Below are positions 17,238 through 26,374 of a stretch of 64,000 nt of DNA, piece by piece. A model generated the notes under the pieces. It had not been told where the DNA came from. It did no database searches and saw only the letters and a program-made list of their open reading frames with translations. Position 1 is the stretch's first letter; each line of letters opens with the position of its first letter. Origin of the DNA: Paracoccus alkanivorans. Its GTDB lineage: Bacteria > Pseudomonadota > Alphaproteobacteria > Rhodobacterales > Rhodobacteraceae. The stretch covers positions 62,001 to 126,000 of the forward strand of contig NZ_QOKZ01000008.1 in the NCBI RefSeq assembly GCF_003697785.1. Direction: 5' to 3'. Position numbers and translations under genes: made by a program.

Positions 17238-17864
17238 TCACCCGACGATGGTCGCCTCGGTCGCGGCGCGGAGATCGTCCTCGGTCACGCCATCGGCGGT
17301 CTCGACGATCTTCAGCCCGCCCTCGACGACATCCAGGACACCCAGATTGGTGATGATCCGGTTCACGACGCCCTTGCCGGTCAGCGGCAGGGTGCATTGC
17401 TTCAGCAGCTTGGATTCACCGGCCTTGTTGGTGTGATCCATGACCACGATGACCCGGCCCACGCCAGCCACGAGGTCCATCGCGCCGCCCATGCCCTTGA
17501 CCAGCTTGCCGGGGATCATCCAGTTCGCGAGATCGCCGTTCTCGGCCACCTCCATCGCGCCCAGGATCGCCGCCGCGATCTTGCCGCCGCGGATCATCCC
17601 GAAACTCATCGCGCTGTCGAAATAGGAGGTCCGCGCCAGTTCGGTGATGGTCTGTTTCCCGGCATTGATCAGGTCCGGGTCCTCCTCTCCCTCATAGGGG
17701 AAGGGCCCCATGCCCAGCATGCCGTTTTCCGATTGCAGGGTGATGTCCTTGTCGCCGACGTAATTGGCCACCAGCGTCGGAATCCCGATGCCGAGATTGA
17801 CATACATCCCGTCTTCCAGTTCCTGCGCCGCCCGTTCGGCCATCTGGTTTCTGTCCCACGCCAT
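17238..17864 (-). CDS. scoB: 3-oxoacid CoA-transferase subunit B
   Basis: 208-residue beta subunit of a family I CoA transferase moving CoA from succinyl-CoA (or acetyl-CoA) to an acetoacetate-like 3-oxoacid. The catalytic glutamate is in QSENGMLGMGP (about Glu46), and the N-terminal NLGIGIPTLVANY is typical. It begins 2 bp after the scoA stop, forming a subunit pair. The acid substrate could also be 3-oxoadipate, but no pca genes are near. Confidence 0.93.
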   Translation of the reverse strand: MAWDRNQMAERAAQELEDGMYVNLGIGIPTLVANYVGDKDITLQSENGMLGMGPFPYEGEEDPDLINAGKQTITELARTSYFDSAMSFGMIRGGKIAAAILGAMEVAENGDLANWMIPGKLVKGMGGAMDLVAGVGRVIVVMDHTNKAGESKLLKQCTLPLTGKGVVNRIITNLGVLDVVEGGLKIVETADGVTEDDLRAATEATIVG

Positions 17865-17866
17865 GA

Positions 17867-18571
17867 TCAGGCCTCCTCACGCTTGCGGGTGGTACGCTGT
17901 TCGATGCGCTTTTCATGCTCGCCCTGGATGATGCGGTGGACATAGATGCCGGGCAGGTGGATATGGTCGGGATCGAGGCTGCCGCGCGGCACGATTTCCT
18001 CGACCTCGGCCACGCAGACGCGCCCGCACATCGCCGCCGGCGGGTTGAAATTGCGCGCCGTCTTGCGGAACACGAGATTGCCGGTGTCGTCGGCCTTCCA
18101 GGCCTTGACGATGGACAAGTCGGCAAAGATGCCGCGTTCGAGGATATATTCCTCGCCGTCGAAGCTCTTGACTTCCTTGCCCTCGGCGATCTGCGTGCCG
18201 ACGCCGGTCTTGGTGTAGAAGCCGGGAATGCCCGCGCCGCCCGCGCGCATCCGCTCGGCCAGGGTGCCCTGCGGGTTGAATTCCAGCTCCAGTTCGCCCG
18301 ACAGGTATTGCCGCATGAACTCGGCATTCTCGCCCACGTAAGAGGACATCATCTTCCTGATCTGCTTGGTATCCAGCAGCTTGCCGAGCCCGAACCCGTC
18401 CACCCCGGCATTGTTGCTGGCCACGGTCAGGTCCTTGACCCCGCTTTTCACGATCGCGTCGATCAACAGCTCGGGGATTCCGCATAGCCCGAAACCGCCC
18501 GCGGCGATCAGCATCCCGTCCTTGAGCAGGCCGTCCAGGGCCTCATCCGCATTCGAATAGACCTTTTTCAT
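17867..18571 (-). CDS. scoA: 3-oxoacid CoA-transferase subunit A
   Basis: 234-residue alpha subunit, with the CoA-binding glycine motif [10 protein letters not shown] at residues 21-30 and the [16 protein letters not shown] stretch typical of ScoA. A GGGAGG site precedes the ATG. It pairs with scoB for ketone-body or short-chain 3-oxoacid use. A polyamine ABC operon diverges from it across about 180 bp. Confidence 0.93.
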   Translation of the reverse strand: MKKVYSNADEALDGLLKDGMLIAAGGFGLCGIPELLIDAIVKSGVKDLTVASNNAGVDGFGLGKLLDTKQIRKMMSSYVGENAEFMRQYLSGELELEFNPQGTLAERMRAGGAGIPGFYTKTGVGTQIAEGKEVKSFDGEEYILERGIFADLSIVKAWKADDTGNLVFRKTARNFNPPAAMCGRVCVAEVEEIVPRGSLDPDHIHLPGIYVHRIIQGEHEKRIEQRTTRKREEA

Positions 18572-18754
18572 CGGTCCTCCCCTGATGAATTCGCGTGTCG
18601 GGATCCTTGTGGCCCGTGACGCGGCTCAAGTCAATCTGACCATGGCGTGCCGCAAAGCACGAAAGAAAAGTCGGAAACGGTGTTGCCATTATCCGGCTGC
18701 GGCGTTTTACTCGCCCCGCGCTGAACAATGATAGCATAACAGGGAGAGCGCCTA

Positions 18755-19858
18755 TTGCTGGACAATACCTCGGGCGACGCGTTCGTCGCCTTCGAACATG
18801 TGCAGAAAAGTTATGACGGTCAAACGCTTGTCGTCAAGGACTTGAACCTGTCCATCGGCAAGGGAGAGTTCGTGACGATGCTCGGCCCTTCCGGTTCGGG
18901 CAAGACCACCTGCCTGATGATGCTGGCGGGGTTCGAGACCGCGACTCACGGTGAAATCCGCCTTGACGGCCGCCCCATCAACCAGGTTCCGCCGCATAAG
19001 CGGGGCATCGGCATGGTGTTCCAGAACTACGCTTTGTTTCCGCATATGACGGTGGGCGAGAACCTGTCCTTTCCGCTGGAAGTGCGCGGAATGGACAAGG
19101 CCGAGCGCGAGGCCCGCATCAGGCGCAGCCTTGATATGGTGCAGATGGGGGCATTCGCGAACCGCCGCCCGGCGCAGCTGTCGGGCGGGCAGCAGCAGCG
19201 GATCGCCCTTGCACGGGCGCTGGTCTTCGATCCGCATCTGGTGCTGATGGACGAGCCGCTCGGCGCGCTCGACAAGCAGCTTCGCGAGCATATGCAGTTC
19301 GAGATCAAGCATTTGCACGAGGAACTTGGAATCACCGTGGTCTATGTCACCCATGACCAGACCGAGGCGCTGACCATGTCGGACCGGATCGCGGTATTCA
19401 ATGATGGCCGCATCCAGCAGCTTGCCACGCCGAACCGGCTCTACGAGCAGCCGGAGAACAGCTTTGTCGCCGGATTCATCGGGGAAAACAATGCCTTGCC
19501 TGGAGTTATCGAGAAACTGGATGGCGACAAGGCTCTGGTCAAGCTGGCTGATGGAGAGGTGATCGACGCCACGGCGGTCAATATCCGTGAACGCGGGCAG
19601 AAAACCACCGTGTCGATTCGTCCCGAGCGGGTGGAATTCAAACCCGAGATGATGCCATCCGGCGCCCATACGATCGAGGCCGATGTGCTGGAAGTGGTCT
19701 ATATGGGCGATATCCTGAGAACCCGGCTGCGCGTGGCGGGAAGCGACGATTTCATCATGAAATGCCGCAACACCATCGGCCAGACCCGGCTGGAACCCGG
19801 CCAGAAGATCCGCATCGGCTGGCATCCGCAGGACGCCCGCGCGCTGGACCCGATCTGA
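18755..19858 (+). CDS. polyamine-type ABC transporter ATP-binding protein (PotA-like)
   Basis: 367-residue importer ATPase. Walker A GPSGSGKT at 44-51, Q-loop at Gln90, signature LSGGQQQR at 142-149, Walker B LVLMDEPLGALD at 163-174, and a C-terminal TOBE-type regulatory domain from about residue 235 (GFIGENNALPGVI). The start is TTG, with AGGGAG about 9 bases upstream; no ATG fits better. It heads an operon with two binding proteins and two permeases. Putrescine/spermidine-like substrates are inferred from family resemblance. Confidence 0.92.
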   Translation: MLDNTSGDAFVAFEHVQKSYDGQTLVVKDLNLSIGKGEFVTMLGPSGSGKTTCLMMLAGFETATHGEIRLDGRPINQVPPHKRGIGMVFQNYALFPHMTVGENLSFPLEVRGMDKAEREARIRRSLDMVQMGAFANRRPAQLSGGQQQRIALARALVFDPHLVLMDEPLGALDKQLREHMQFEIKHLHEELGITVVYVTHDQTEALTMSDRIAVFNDGRIQQLATPNRLYEQPENSFVAGFIGENNALPGVIEKLDGDKALVKLADGEVIDATAVNIRERGQKTTVSIRPERVEFKPEMMPSGAHTIEADVLEVVYMGDILRTRLRVAGSDDFIMKCRNTIGQTRLEPGQKIRIGWHPQDARALDPI

Positions 19859-19880
19859 CGGACGGTTTGCGCCACCTGTT

Positions 19881-19901
19881 CCGGCCCCCCGAAGGGGCCG
19901 G
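19881..19901. other. intra-operon hairpin between ATPase and first binding-protein gene
   Basis: CCGGCCCC pairs perfectly with GGGGCCGG around a 5-base loop, with no T-run after it. It could stabilise mRNA ends or partly attenuate, letting the binding-protein gene be expressed at a different level from the ATPase. Confidence 0.55.
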
Positions 19902-19949
19902 GAATAACGGAAAGAAAGCAAAGATATTCACATAGTTGGAGCTGACATC

Positions 19950-21020
19950 ATGAAACGGACCCTTGCTTTGACAACCGCGCTTGGCCTGGCGGCCATGCCG
20001 GCACTCGCCGATGTGAACCTGCTGTCCTGGGGCGGCGCCTACGGCAACAGCCATGTCGAGGCCTATGTCAAACCCTTCGAGGCCGAGACCGGCATCAAGG
20101 TCAATGTCGCCGATGCCGACAATCCGGCCACCCCGATCAAGGCGATGGTCGAGGCGGGCAATGTCACCACCGATGTCGCTTCGGTCGAATATGCCGATGC
20201 GGTGCGGCTGTGCGACGAGGGGCTGCTGGAACTGATCGACGCCTCGGGACTGGCCCCGGCAGAGGACGGGACGGCGGCGACCGAGGATTTCATCGAGGGC
20301 GCGATCACCGATTGCTTCGTGGGCACGGATGTCTACTCCATGGTGCTTGCCTATGACGACAGCAAGTTCCCCGATGCCAAGCCCGCGACCCCGGCGGATT
20401 TCTTCGATCTGGAGAAGTTTCCCGGCAAGCGCACCATGCGCAAGGGTGCCAAGTTCAACCTGGAGCTGGCGCTGATGGCCGATGGCGTGCCGGCAGGCGA
20501 GGTCTATGACCTGCTGGAGACACCGGAGGGCGTGGACCAGGCCTTTGCCAAGCTGGACACGATCAAGAATGACGTGATCTGGTGGGAGGCCGGCGCGCAG
20601 CCGCCGCAGCTTCTGGCCGATGGCGAGGTGACCATGGCCTTCGCCTTCAACGGGCGGATCTTCAATGCCGCGCAGGGCGAGGGCAAGCCCTTCGAGATCA
20701 TCTGGGACGGCCAGATCTACGAAATGGAGGGCTGGGTGATCCCGAAAGGCGCGCCGAACAAGGACGAGGCGCTGGAATTCGTCAGCTTCTCGACCGCGCC
20801 CGCGCAGCAGGCCCGCGCCGCCGAGTTCATCAGCTATGGCCCGCCGCGCAGATCGGCCGCCGCGCTGGTCGGCAATATCGAGGGCACCGAGGAGCCGATG
20901 GGCCCGCATCTGCCCACGACCGAAGCCAACATGACCAATGCGCTTGGTTCGAACCTGGATTTCTGGGTCGATCACGATGCCGAGCTGAACGAGCGGTTCA
21001 ACAGCTGGCTGGCCAGCTGA
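19950..21020 (+). CDS. polyamine-type ABC transporter substrate-binding protein 1 (PotD-like)
   Basis: 356-residue periplasmic binding protein with a signal peptide of about 20 residues (ending MPALA). The mature start DVNLLSWGGAYGNSHVEAY and the IWWEAGAQPPQLLADGEVTMAFAFNGR segment are typical of family 1 extracellular solute-binding proteins of the PotD/spermidine-putrescine type. It is strikingly similar to the next gene throughout, so the pair arose by duplication. A GGAGC site precedes the ATG. Confidence 0.92.
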   Translation: MKRTLALTTALGLAAMPALADVNLLSWGGAYGNSHVEAYVKPFEAETGIKVNVADADNPATPIKAMVEAGNVTTDVASVEYADAVRLCDEGLLELIDASGLAPAEDGTAATEDFIEGAITDCFVGTDVYSMVLAYDDSKFPDAKPATPADFFDLEKFPGKRTMRKGAKFNLELALMADGVPAGEVYDLLETPEGVDQAFAKLDTIKNDVIWWEAGAQPPQLLADGEVTMAFAFNGRIFNAAQGEGKPFEIIWDGQIYEMEGWVIPKGAPNKDEALEFVSFSTAPAQQARAAEFISYGPPRRSAAALVGNIEGTEEPMGPHLPTTEANMTNALGSNLDFWVDHDAELNERFNSWLAS

Positions 21021-21038
21021 GCCTGCGTCCCGCGATGG

Positions 21039-21089
21039 CCGGGGGTTTCACACCCCCGGACCCCCGTGAGGTATTTCAACAAAGAAGAA
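21039..21089 (+). repeat. intergenic repeat, copy B
   Basis: CCGGGGG/CCCCCGG hairpin (21039-21059), a C-run, then the core variant GGTATTTCAACAAAGAAGAA (21070-21089). It lies between the two paralogous binding-protein genes. The bases before the hairpin (CGTCCCGCGATGG) are shared with copy C. Confidence 0.8.
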
Positions 21090-21168
21090 AGGGCGGTGGA
21101 AATTCGCCCGTCGTTGCCCGCAAAGGGCCAAATCGAAGAAAAACACGTAAATCCAACGGGAGAAGAAA

Positions 21169-22245
21169 ATGAGAACCACTTTGATCCTATCGACGGCGCT
21201 GGCCGGGTTCGGCCTTTCCGCCGCCGCGCAGGAGGTGAATGTCGTGTCCTGGGGCGGCGCCTACGAGAAATCGCAGGTCGAGGCCTATAACAAGCCCTTT
21301 ACCGAGAAGACCGGCATCAAGGTCAACATGATCGCCGCCGACAACCCCGCCACGCCGCTGAAAGCGCAGGTCGAGGCGAATAATATCACCGGCGATGTCT
21401 TCGATATCGAGGTCAGCGACGCGATCCGCCTGTGCGACGAGGGCGCGCTGGTCGAGATCGATCCCGCCGATCTGCCGCCCGCGCCCGACGGCACCCCTGC
21501 CGCCGAGGATTTCATCGATGGCGCGCTGCAGGATTGCGCCGTGGCCAATATCTTCTGGGGCACGGTCATCGCCTATGACACGACGAAATTCGAGGGCGAG
21601 GCGCCCTCGACGGCTGCCGATTTCTTCGATCTTGAGAAATTCCCCGGTCAGCGGGGCCTGCCCAAGACCCCCAAGCGCACGCTTTACCTGGCGCTGATCG
21701 CGGATGGTGTCCCGGCGAATCAGATCTATGAGAAGCTCGAGACGGAAGAGGGCGTGAACCAGGCCTTCGACAAGCTGGACACGATCAAGGACAGCGTCGT
21801 CTGGTGGGAGGCGGGGGCGCAGCCCGTGCAACTTCTCGCCGATGGCGAGGTGACCATGGCGACCGGCTATAACGGCCGTTTCTTCGACGCGATGGTCGCC
21901 GAGGGCAAGCCCTTCAAGATCATCTGGGACGGGCAATACATGGATCTCGACATGTTCGCGATCCCCAAGGGCTCGCCCAATCCCGAGGCGGCGATGGAAT
22001 ACCTGAAATTCGCCACCAGCACCGAGCAGCTTGCCGAGCAGGCGAAATATATCGCCTATGGTCCGGCGCGGAAATCCTCTGCCGGTCTGGTCGGGCTGTA
22101 TCAGGACGGCAAGACCGAGATGGGGCCGCATATGCCGACCAATCCGGAATATCTGGAGACGGCGGTGATGGACGATCCGGAATTCTGGGCCGATCACGAT
22201 GCCGAGCTGACCGAGCGTTTCAACAGCTGGCTGGCCGGCTCGTGA
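21169..22245 (+). CDS. polyamine-type ABC transporter substrate-binding protein 2 (PotD-like)
   Basis: 358-residue paralogue of the preceding gene product. Signal peptide of about 20 residues (MRTTLILSTALAGFGLSAAA), then EVNVVSWGGAYEKSQVEAYNKPF. Aligned by eye, both share DNPATPxKA, AxRLCDEG, DTIK.xVxWWEAGAQP and DHDAEL.ERFNSWLA, while the middle and the C-terminal lobe differ, which could change ligand preference. A GGGAGAAG site precedes the ATG. The upstream repeat gives this gene its own leader. Confidence 0.92.
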   Translation: MRTTLILSTALAGFGLSAAAQEVNVVSWGGAYEKSQVEAYNKPFTEKTGIKVNMIAADNPATPLKAQVEANNITGDVFDIEVSDAIRLCDEGALVEIDPADLPPAPDGTPAAEDFIDGALQDCAVANIFWGTVIAYDTTKFEGEAPSTAADFFDLEKFPGQRGLPKTPKRTLYLALIADGVPANQIYEKLETEEGVNQAFDKLDTIKDSVVWWEAGAQPVQLLADGEVTMATGYNGRFFDAMVAEGKPFKIIWDGQYMDLDMFAIPKGSPNPEAAMEYLKFATSTEQLAEQAKYIAYGPARKSSAGLVGLYQDGKTEMGPHMPTNPEYLETAVMDDPEFWADHDAELTERFNSWLAGS

Positions 22246-22254
22246 TGTAAGATC

Positions 22255-22286
22255 GCCGCCGCCCCGGTTCGACATGGGGCGACGGC
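22255..22286. other. intra-operon hairpin between second binding protein and permease
   Basis: GCCGCCGCCCC pairs with GGGGCGACGGC (one mismatch) around a 10-base loop, between the binding-protein stop and the permease start, with no T-run. It probably limits decay or read-through so that the binding protein outnumbers the permeases, as in many ABC operons (inference). Confidence 0.55.
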
Positions 22287-22304
22287 TTGAATTCCGGGGA
22301 TATC

Positions 22305-23597
22305 ATGGCGAACGCTTCCGATCCGCAAGCCGCAATTTCTGCCGCCGCCGCGCCCGCGGGACCGCTGACCACCGCCGATGGCAAGCCTTTGGCATGGTCC
22401 CTGGCCCGGTCGCAGGCGCGGGCGAAGCGGCGGGCCTTCCTGCTGGTGTTGCCGCTTCTGGCCTTTATCCTGATCACCTTCGTGGTGCCGATCGGGCAGA
22501 TGCTGCAGCGGTCCTTCTATAATGACGGCTTCTCGGCCAACATGCCCGAGATCTCGCAATGGTTCGCCGAGAACCCGCGCGGGACCGAGCCCGATGACGC
22601 GGCATGGACGGCGCTGGCCAATGATCTGCTGGCTTCGGCCGAGGCGCGATCCATCGGCGTTGTCGGCACGCGGATCAATTACGACGTGCCGGGCACGCGT
22701 TCGCTGTTCACCTCGACCGGGCGCAAGGTGCGCCGGGGGATCGAGCCGCCTTACCGCGAGGCGCTGCTGGAGATGGACGAGGAATGGGGCGATCCGCGGA
22801 TCTGGAGCGCGATGCGCGAGGCGTCGCAGCCGGTTACCTCGAATTTCTACCTGGCGGCGGTGGACCGGACCCGCGCTGATGACGGCAGTATCGAACAGGT
22901 CGAGCCGAGGCAGCGGATCTATGTGATGCTGTTCATGCGGACCTTCTGGCTGTCGGCGTTGATTACCGTGCTGACCTTTCTGCTGGGATTCCCGGTCGCG
23001 CATCTGCTGGCGACTCTTCCGATGCGGAAATCCAACCTGCTGATGATCCTGGTGCTGTTGCCCTTCTGGACCTCGCTGCTGGTTCGGACGACTTCATGGA
23101 TGGTGCTGCTGCAGCAACAGGGGGTGATCAACGATATCCTCGTCTGGATGGGCGTGATCGGAGGCGGTCAGCGCTTGCAGATGATCTATAACCAGACCGG
23201 CACGATCATCGCCATGACCCATATCCTGCTGCCCTTCATGATCCTGCCGCTTTATTCGGTCATGCGCACCATCAACCCGTCCTATGTCCGGGCCGCCCGC
23301 AGCCTGGGCGCGACGAGCTGGACGGCCTTCCGCCGGATCTATTTCCCGCAGACCCTGCCGGGGCTGGGGGCGGGGGCGCTGCTCGTATTCATCCTCGCGG
23401 TCGGTTATTACATCACACCGGCACTGGTCGGGGGATCGAGCGGGCAGCTTATCTCGAACATGATCGCGCTGCACATGACCGATACGCTGAACTGGTCCAT
23501 GGCGGCGGCGCTGGCGGCCTTGCTGCTGGGGTCGGTGCTGCTTCTCTACTGGCTGTATGACAAGCTGGTGGGCGTCGATAATCTCAAGCTGGGGTAG
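22305..23597 (+). CDS. polyamine-type ABC transporter permease (PotB-like) with large periplasmic insertion
   Basis: 430-residue inner-membrane permease. TM1 lies at about residues 45-65, then about 145 residues of non-hydrophobic sequence, then five TM segments from about 210. The EAA loop that docks on the ATPase is SYVRAARSLGATSWTAFRRIYFP. Typical PotB has fewer than 300 residues, so the insertion after TM1 is the notable part. ATG 22305 is preferred to an upstream in-frame TTG. Its stop is 5 bp before the next permease. Confidence 0.92.
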   Translation: MANASDPQAAISAAAAPAGPLTTADGKPLAWSLARSQARAKRRAFLLVLPLLAFILITFVVPIGQMLQRSFYNDGFSANMPEISQWFAENPRGTEPDDAAWTALANDLLASAEARSIGVVGTRINYDVPGTRSLFTSTGRKVRRGIEPPYREALLEMDEEWGDPRIWSAMREASQPVTSNFYLAAVDRTRADDGSIEQVEPRQRIYVMLFMRTFWLSALITVLTFLLGFPVAHLLATLPMRKSNLLMILVLLPFWTSLLVRTTSWMVLLQQQGVINDILVWMGVIGGGQRLQMIYNQTGTIIAMTHILLPFMILPLYSVMRTINPSYVRAARSLGATSWTAFRRIYFPQTLPGLGAGALLVFILAVGYYITPALVGGSSGQLISNMIALHMTDTLNWSMAAALAALLLGSVLLLYWLYDKLVGVDNLKLG

Positions 23598-23602
23598 GCG
23601 AG

Positions 23603-24556
23603 ATGGCTCTTCCGACATATGCAAGCCCATTGGAACGCGTCTGGCATTACACCTATCTGGTGATCTGCGGGCTGATCTTCTTTTTCCTGATCGCGCCGAT
23701 CGTGGTGATCATCCCGCTGTCCTTCAATACCGAGCCCTATTTCACATTCACCGAGAAAATGCTGTCCCTCGATCCCGAAGGCTACAGCATGCGCTGGTAT
23801 GACAGCCTGCTGACATTCGGCATGACCGCACCCGACGGGCCGCGGGATGCGGGCTGGTGGGCGGATGCCTGGGCCAATGCGAAATGGGTGAAGGCGGCCA
23901 AGAACTCGATCATCATCGGGTTCTTCTCGACCCTGCTGGCGACGGTGCTGGGCACGCTTGCAGCCCTGGGGCTGTCACGGCCCGAGATGCCGTTCCGGCG
24001 TCCGATCATGGCGATCCTGATCTCGCCCATGATCGTGCCGCTGATCATCACCGCGACGGGGATGTTCTTTTTCTACTCGAACCCCTGCGAGCTTCTGGGA
24101 CTGGTCGGGCTGCCGACCAATTGCGGACGGCTGGCGGGCACCTATCCGGGGGTGATCCTTGCCCATGCGACATTGGGGATTCCCTTTGTCATCATCACGG
24201 TGACGGCGACACTGGTGGGTTTCGACCAGTCGCTGAACCGAGCGGCGGCCTCGCTTGGGGCCAATCCGAGGACGACATTCTTCCGTGTCACCATGCCGCT
24301 GATCCTGCCCGGCGTGATCTCGGGCGCGCTGTTCGCCTTTGTCACCAGCTTCGACGAGGTGGTGGCGGTGCTGTTCATCGCCGGACCCGAGCAGCAGACC
24401 ATTCCGCGGCAGATGTGGAACGGCATCCGCGAACAGATCAGCCCGGCAATCCTGGCAGTGGCGACGCTGCTGGTGCTGTTCTCGATTGCGTTGCTGACGA
24501 CGGTGGAATTGCTGCGCAGACGGTCCGAGCGGATCAGGGGTGTGACACCGCAGTAA
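23603..24556 (+). CDS. polyamine-type ABC transporter permease (PotC-like)
   Basis: 317-residue inner-membrane permease with six TM segments, the first at about 14-37 (YLVICGLIFFFLIAPIVVIIPL). The EAA loop is SLNRAAASLGANPRTTFFRVTMP. A GC-rich insert with two cysteines (NPCELLGLVGLPTNCGRLAG) lies in a periplasmic loop. It pairs with the preceding PotB-like permease and ends the operon, about 46 bp before the convergent AEC gene. Confidence 0.93.
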   Translation: MALPTYASPLERVWHYTYLVICGLIFFFLIAPIVVIIPLSFNTEPYFTFTEKMLSLDPEGYSMRWYDSLLTFGMTAPDGPRDAGWWADAWANAKWVKAAKNSIIIGFFSTLLATVLGTLAALGLSRPEMPFRRPIMAILISPMIVPLIITATGMFFFYSNPCELLGLVGLPTNCGRLAGTYPGVILAHATLGIPFVIITVTATLVGFDQSLNRAAASLGANPRTTFFRVTMPLILPGVISGALFAFVTSFDEVVAVLFIAGPEQQTIPRQMWNGIREQISPAILAVATLLVLFSIALLTTVELLRRRSERIRGVTPQ

Positions 24557-24602
24557 GAAGACGCCCGCAGGATGACCGCCCGTGCCTGCGAGGATGGGCG
24601 GC

Positions 24603-25547
24603 TCAGGGCAGGATGGTGAGCCACATCCAGACGCTGAAAATCGACAGCGCCGTGCCAATCAGCACGGCCGAGGCGGCGACACGGCGCGCGGCCCCGTAGA
24701 TATTGGCGAACAGATAGCCGTTGACGCCCGGGGCCATCGCCGCTGTCACGACAGCCGAGCGCATCCCCGCGGTATCGAGGCCGATCGCCGTGCCAAGGCC
24801 GAAGGTGATCGCCGGATGCAGGATCAGTCCGCAGGCACAGCACATGGCAATGGTCATCATGTCGCCTTCGGGACGATAGCGGTAGAGGATGCCGCCCAAC
24901 CCGAACAGGGCCGCGGGAAGGGCCGCGCGCGAGATCATGTCGACCGCGGCCCAGAAGCCCGCCGGCATGACCAGCCCGGCCTGCATCAGCAGGTTCATGG
25001 CAAATCCGCACAGGATTCCGATCACCAGCGCAGTGCGCAGCACACCGGACAGGGCGCGGATGGCGACCCGGCCAAGCGACAGGCCGCTGCCCCGGGCGCG
25101 GGTGAACTCCATCATGCTGATCCCGAACGTGTAGAGCAGTGGCGAATGCAGCGCGATGATCGCCCAGTTGCCATGCAGCGCATCCGGGCCATAGGCGCGC
25201 TCGGTGATGGGGATGCCCAGCAACACGCTGTTCGAGAACAGGCAGGTGAACCCGATTGCCACGCAATCCTCGGGCGAGCGCTTGAACAGGTATCTTGCGC
25301 CTGCCCAGCCAGCGGTAAAGCTGGCGAATGCGCCGAGATAGAACGGGATCAGCAGGCTGGCGCGAAACTCGGAACCAAGATCGATCCGGGCCATCGACGC
25401 AAAAAGCAGCGTCGGAACCGCGAAGTTCTGGGCGAATTTCATCAGCCCGTCCACGGCATTTTCGCCGAACCACCCGCGCCAGCTTACCAGATAGCCAAAT
25501 CCGACAACCAGAAAGACCGGCAGGATGATGGTGAAAAGTGCGCTCAC
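24603..25547 (-). CDS. AEC family transporter (auxin efflux carrier type)
   Basis: 314-residue inner-membrane protein with about ten TM segments and the two-repeat layout of the AEC family (ILPVFLVVGFGYLV at the start, GNWAIIALHSPLLYTFGI in mid-protein). Such proteins move small carboxylates such as malate or malonate, or unknown substrates. The start is GTG and overlaps the stop of the upstream MBL-fold gene by four bases. The substrate cannot be told from sequence. Confidence 0.88.
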   Translation of the reverse strand: MSALFTIILPVFLVVGFGYLVSWRGWFGENAVDGLMKFAQNFAVPTLLFASMARIDLGSEFRASLLIPFYLGAFASFTAGWAGARYLFKRSPEDCVAIGFTCLFSNSVLLGIPITERAYGPDALHGNWAIIALHSPLLYTFGISMMEFTRARGSGLSLGRVAIRALSGVLRTALVIGILCGFAMNLLMQAGLVMPAGFWAAVDMISRAALPAALFGLGGILYRYRPEGDMMTIAMCCACGLILHPAITFGLGTAIGLDTAGMRSAVVTAAMAPGVNGYLFANIYGAARRVAASAVLIGTALSIFSVWMWLTILP

Positions 25548-26374
25548 AGGGGGCTCGCCGTCATGGGGGGCAGGGTGGGTGTCGAGACCGGGATCTCGAT
25601 CACCATTCCGTCATGGGCGGGCACGACATTTTCGGGCGTCTGCGCCATGACCTGATCGTAATCCATGTCGATATGCATGTTGGTGAGCACGCCGCGCGGG
25701 CATCCGGAGCGCTCGATCCAGTCCAGTGCCTGCGCCAGATGGGCATGGCTGGGATGAGGTTCCGGGCGCAGGGCATCGCAGATGAATATCTCCGCTCCCT
25801 CGATCAGCGGCCATGCGGTTTCGGGAATTTCCGACACATCGGGTAGATAGACCAGCCCGCCGATCCGAAACCCGAGCGCGGTGATCCCGCCATGCGGAAC
25901 ACGGAACGGATGAAAGCTGAGTGTTCCGCCGGGGCCGTCGATGGTCACAGGACCGTCCAGCCGGTGCAGATCGGCGATCGGGGGGTAATGGCTGCCCTCC
26001 GGCGCCTCGAAGATATAGCCGAAACGTTCGGTCAGTGCCTGTGTCGTCGGCATGTCCGCCCAGACAGGCATCTTGCGGCGGGCGTTGTATACCAACTGCC
26101 GCAGGTCATCGATGCCGTGGATATGGTCGGCATGGGGATGGGAATAGATCACCGCGTCCAGCGTGGCCACGCCCGCATCCAGCAATTGCGGCACCAGGTC
26201 AGGGCCGGTATCGATCAGCACCTGGGTGATGCCTTCGCCGTCCTGCCGCTCCACCAGCAGCGAACAGCGGCGGCGGCGGTTCCTGGGGTTCCCCGGATCG
26301 CAGACGCCCCATCTTCCGCCGATTCGCGGCACCCCGCCGGAAGAGCCGCAACCAAGGATGGTCGCGCGGATCAC
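25544..26374 (-). CDS. MBL-fold metal-dependent hydrolase (PhnP-like)
   Basis: 276-residue cytosolic metallo-beta-lactamase-fold protein. Seen: GCGSSGGVPRIGG at the N-terminus and the metal-binding SHPHADHIHGIDDLR, with later histidines (VPHGG, LTNMHIDMDYD). This pattern matches PhnP-type phosphodiesterases and tRNase Z-like proteins; in this TatD-linked position the family is common in alphaproteobacteria. The start is GTG with GGAGGTG upstream, overlapping the tatD-type stop by four bases. No phosphonate genes are near. Confidence 0.88.
   Translation of the reverse strand: MIRATILGCGSSGGVPRIGGRWGVCDPGNPRNRRRRCSLLVERQDGEGITQVLIDTGPDLVPQLLDAGVATLDAVIYSHPHADHIHGIDDLRQLVYNARRKMPVWADMPTTQALTERFGYIFEAPEGSHYPPIADLHRLDGPVTIDGPGGTLSFHPFRVPHGGITALGFRIGGLVYLPDVSEIPETAWPLIEGAEIFICDALRPEPHPSHAHLAQALDWIERSGCPRGVLTNMHIDMDYDQVMAQTPENVVPAHDGMVIEIPVSTPTLPPMTASPL

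Noticed and set aside
21003..21018. A near-perfect palindrome AGCTGGC-TG-GCCAGCT at the end of the first binding-protein gene.
   Set aside because: It lies in the coding tail (NSWLAS) that is conserved in the paralogue for protein reasons, so it needs no regulatory explanation.
24557..24602. Two overlapping weak stems in the gap between the PotC-like and AEC genes.
   Set aside because: Stems are only 6 bp with long loops and no T-run, so I do not call a terminator.
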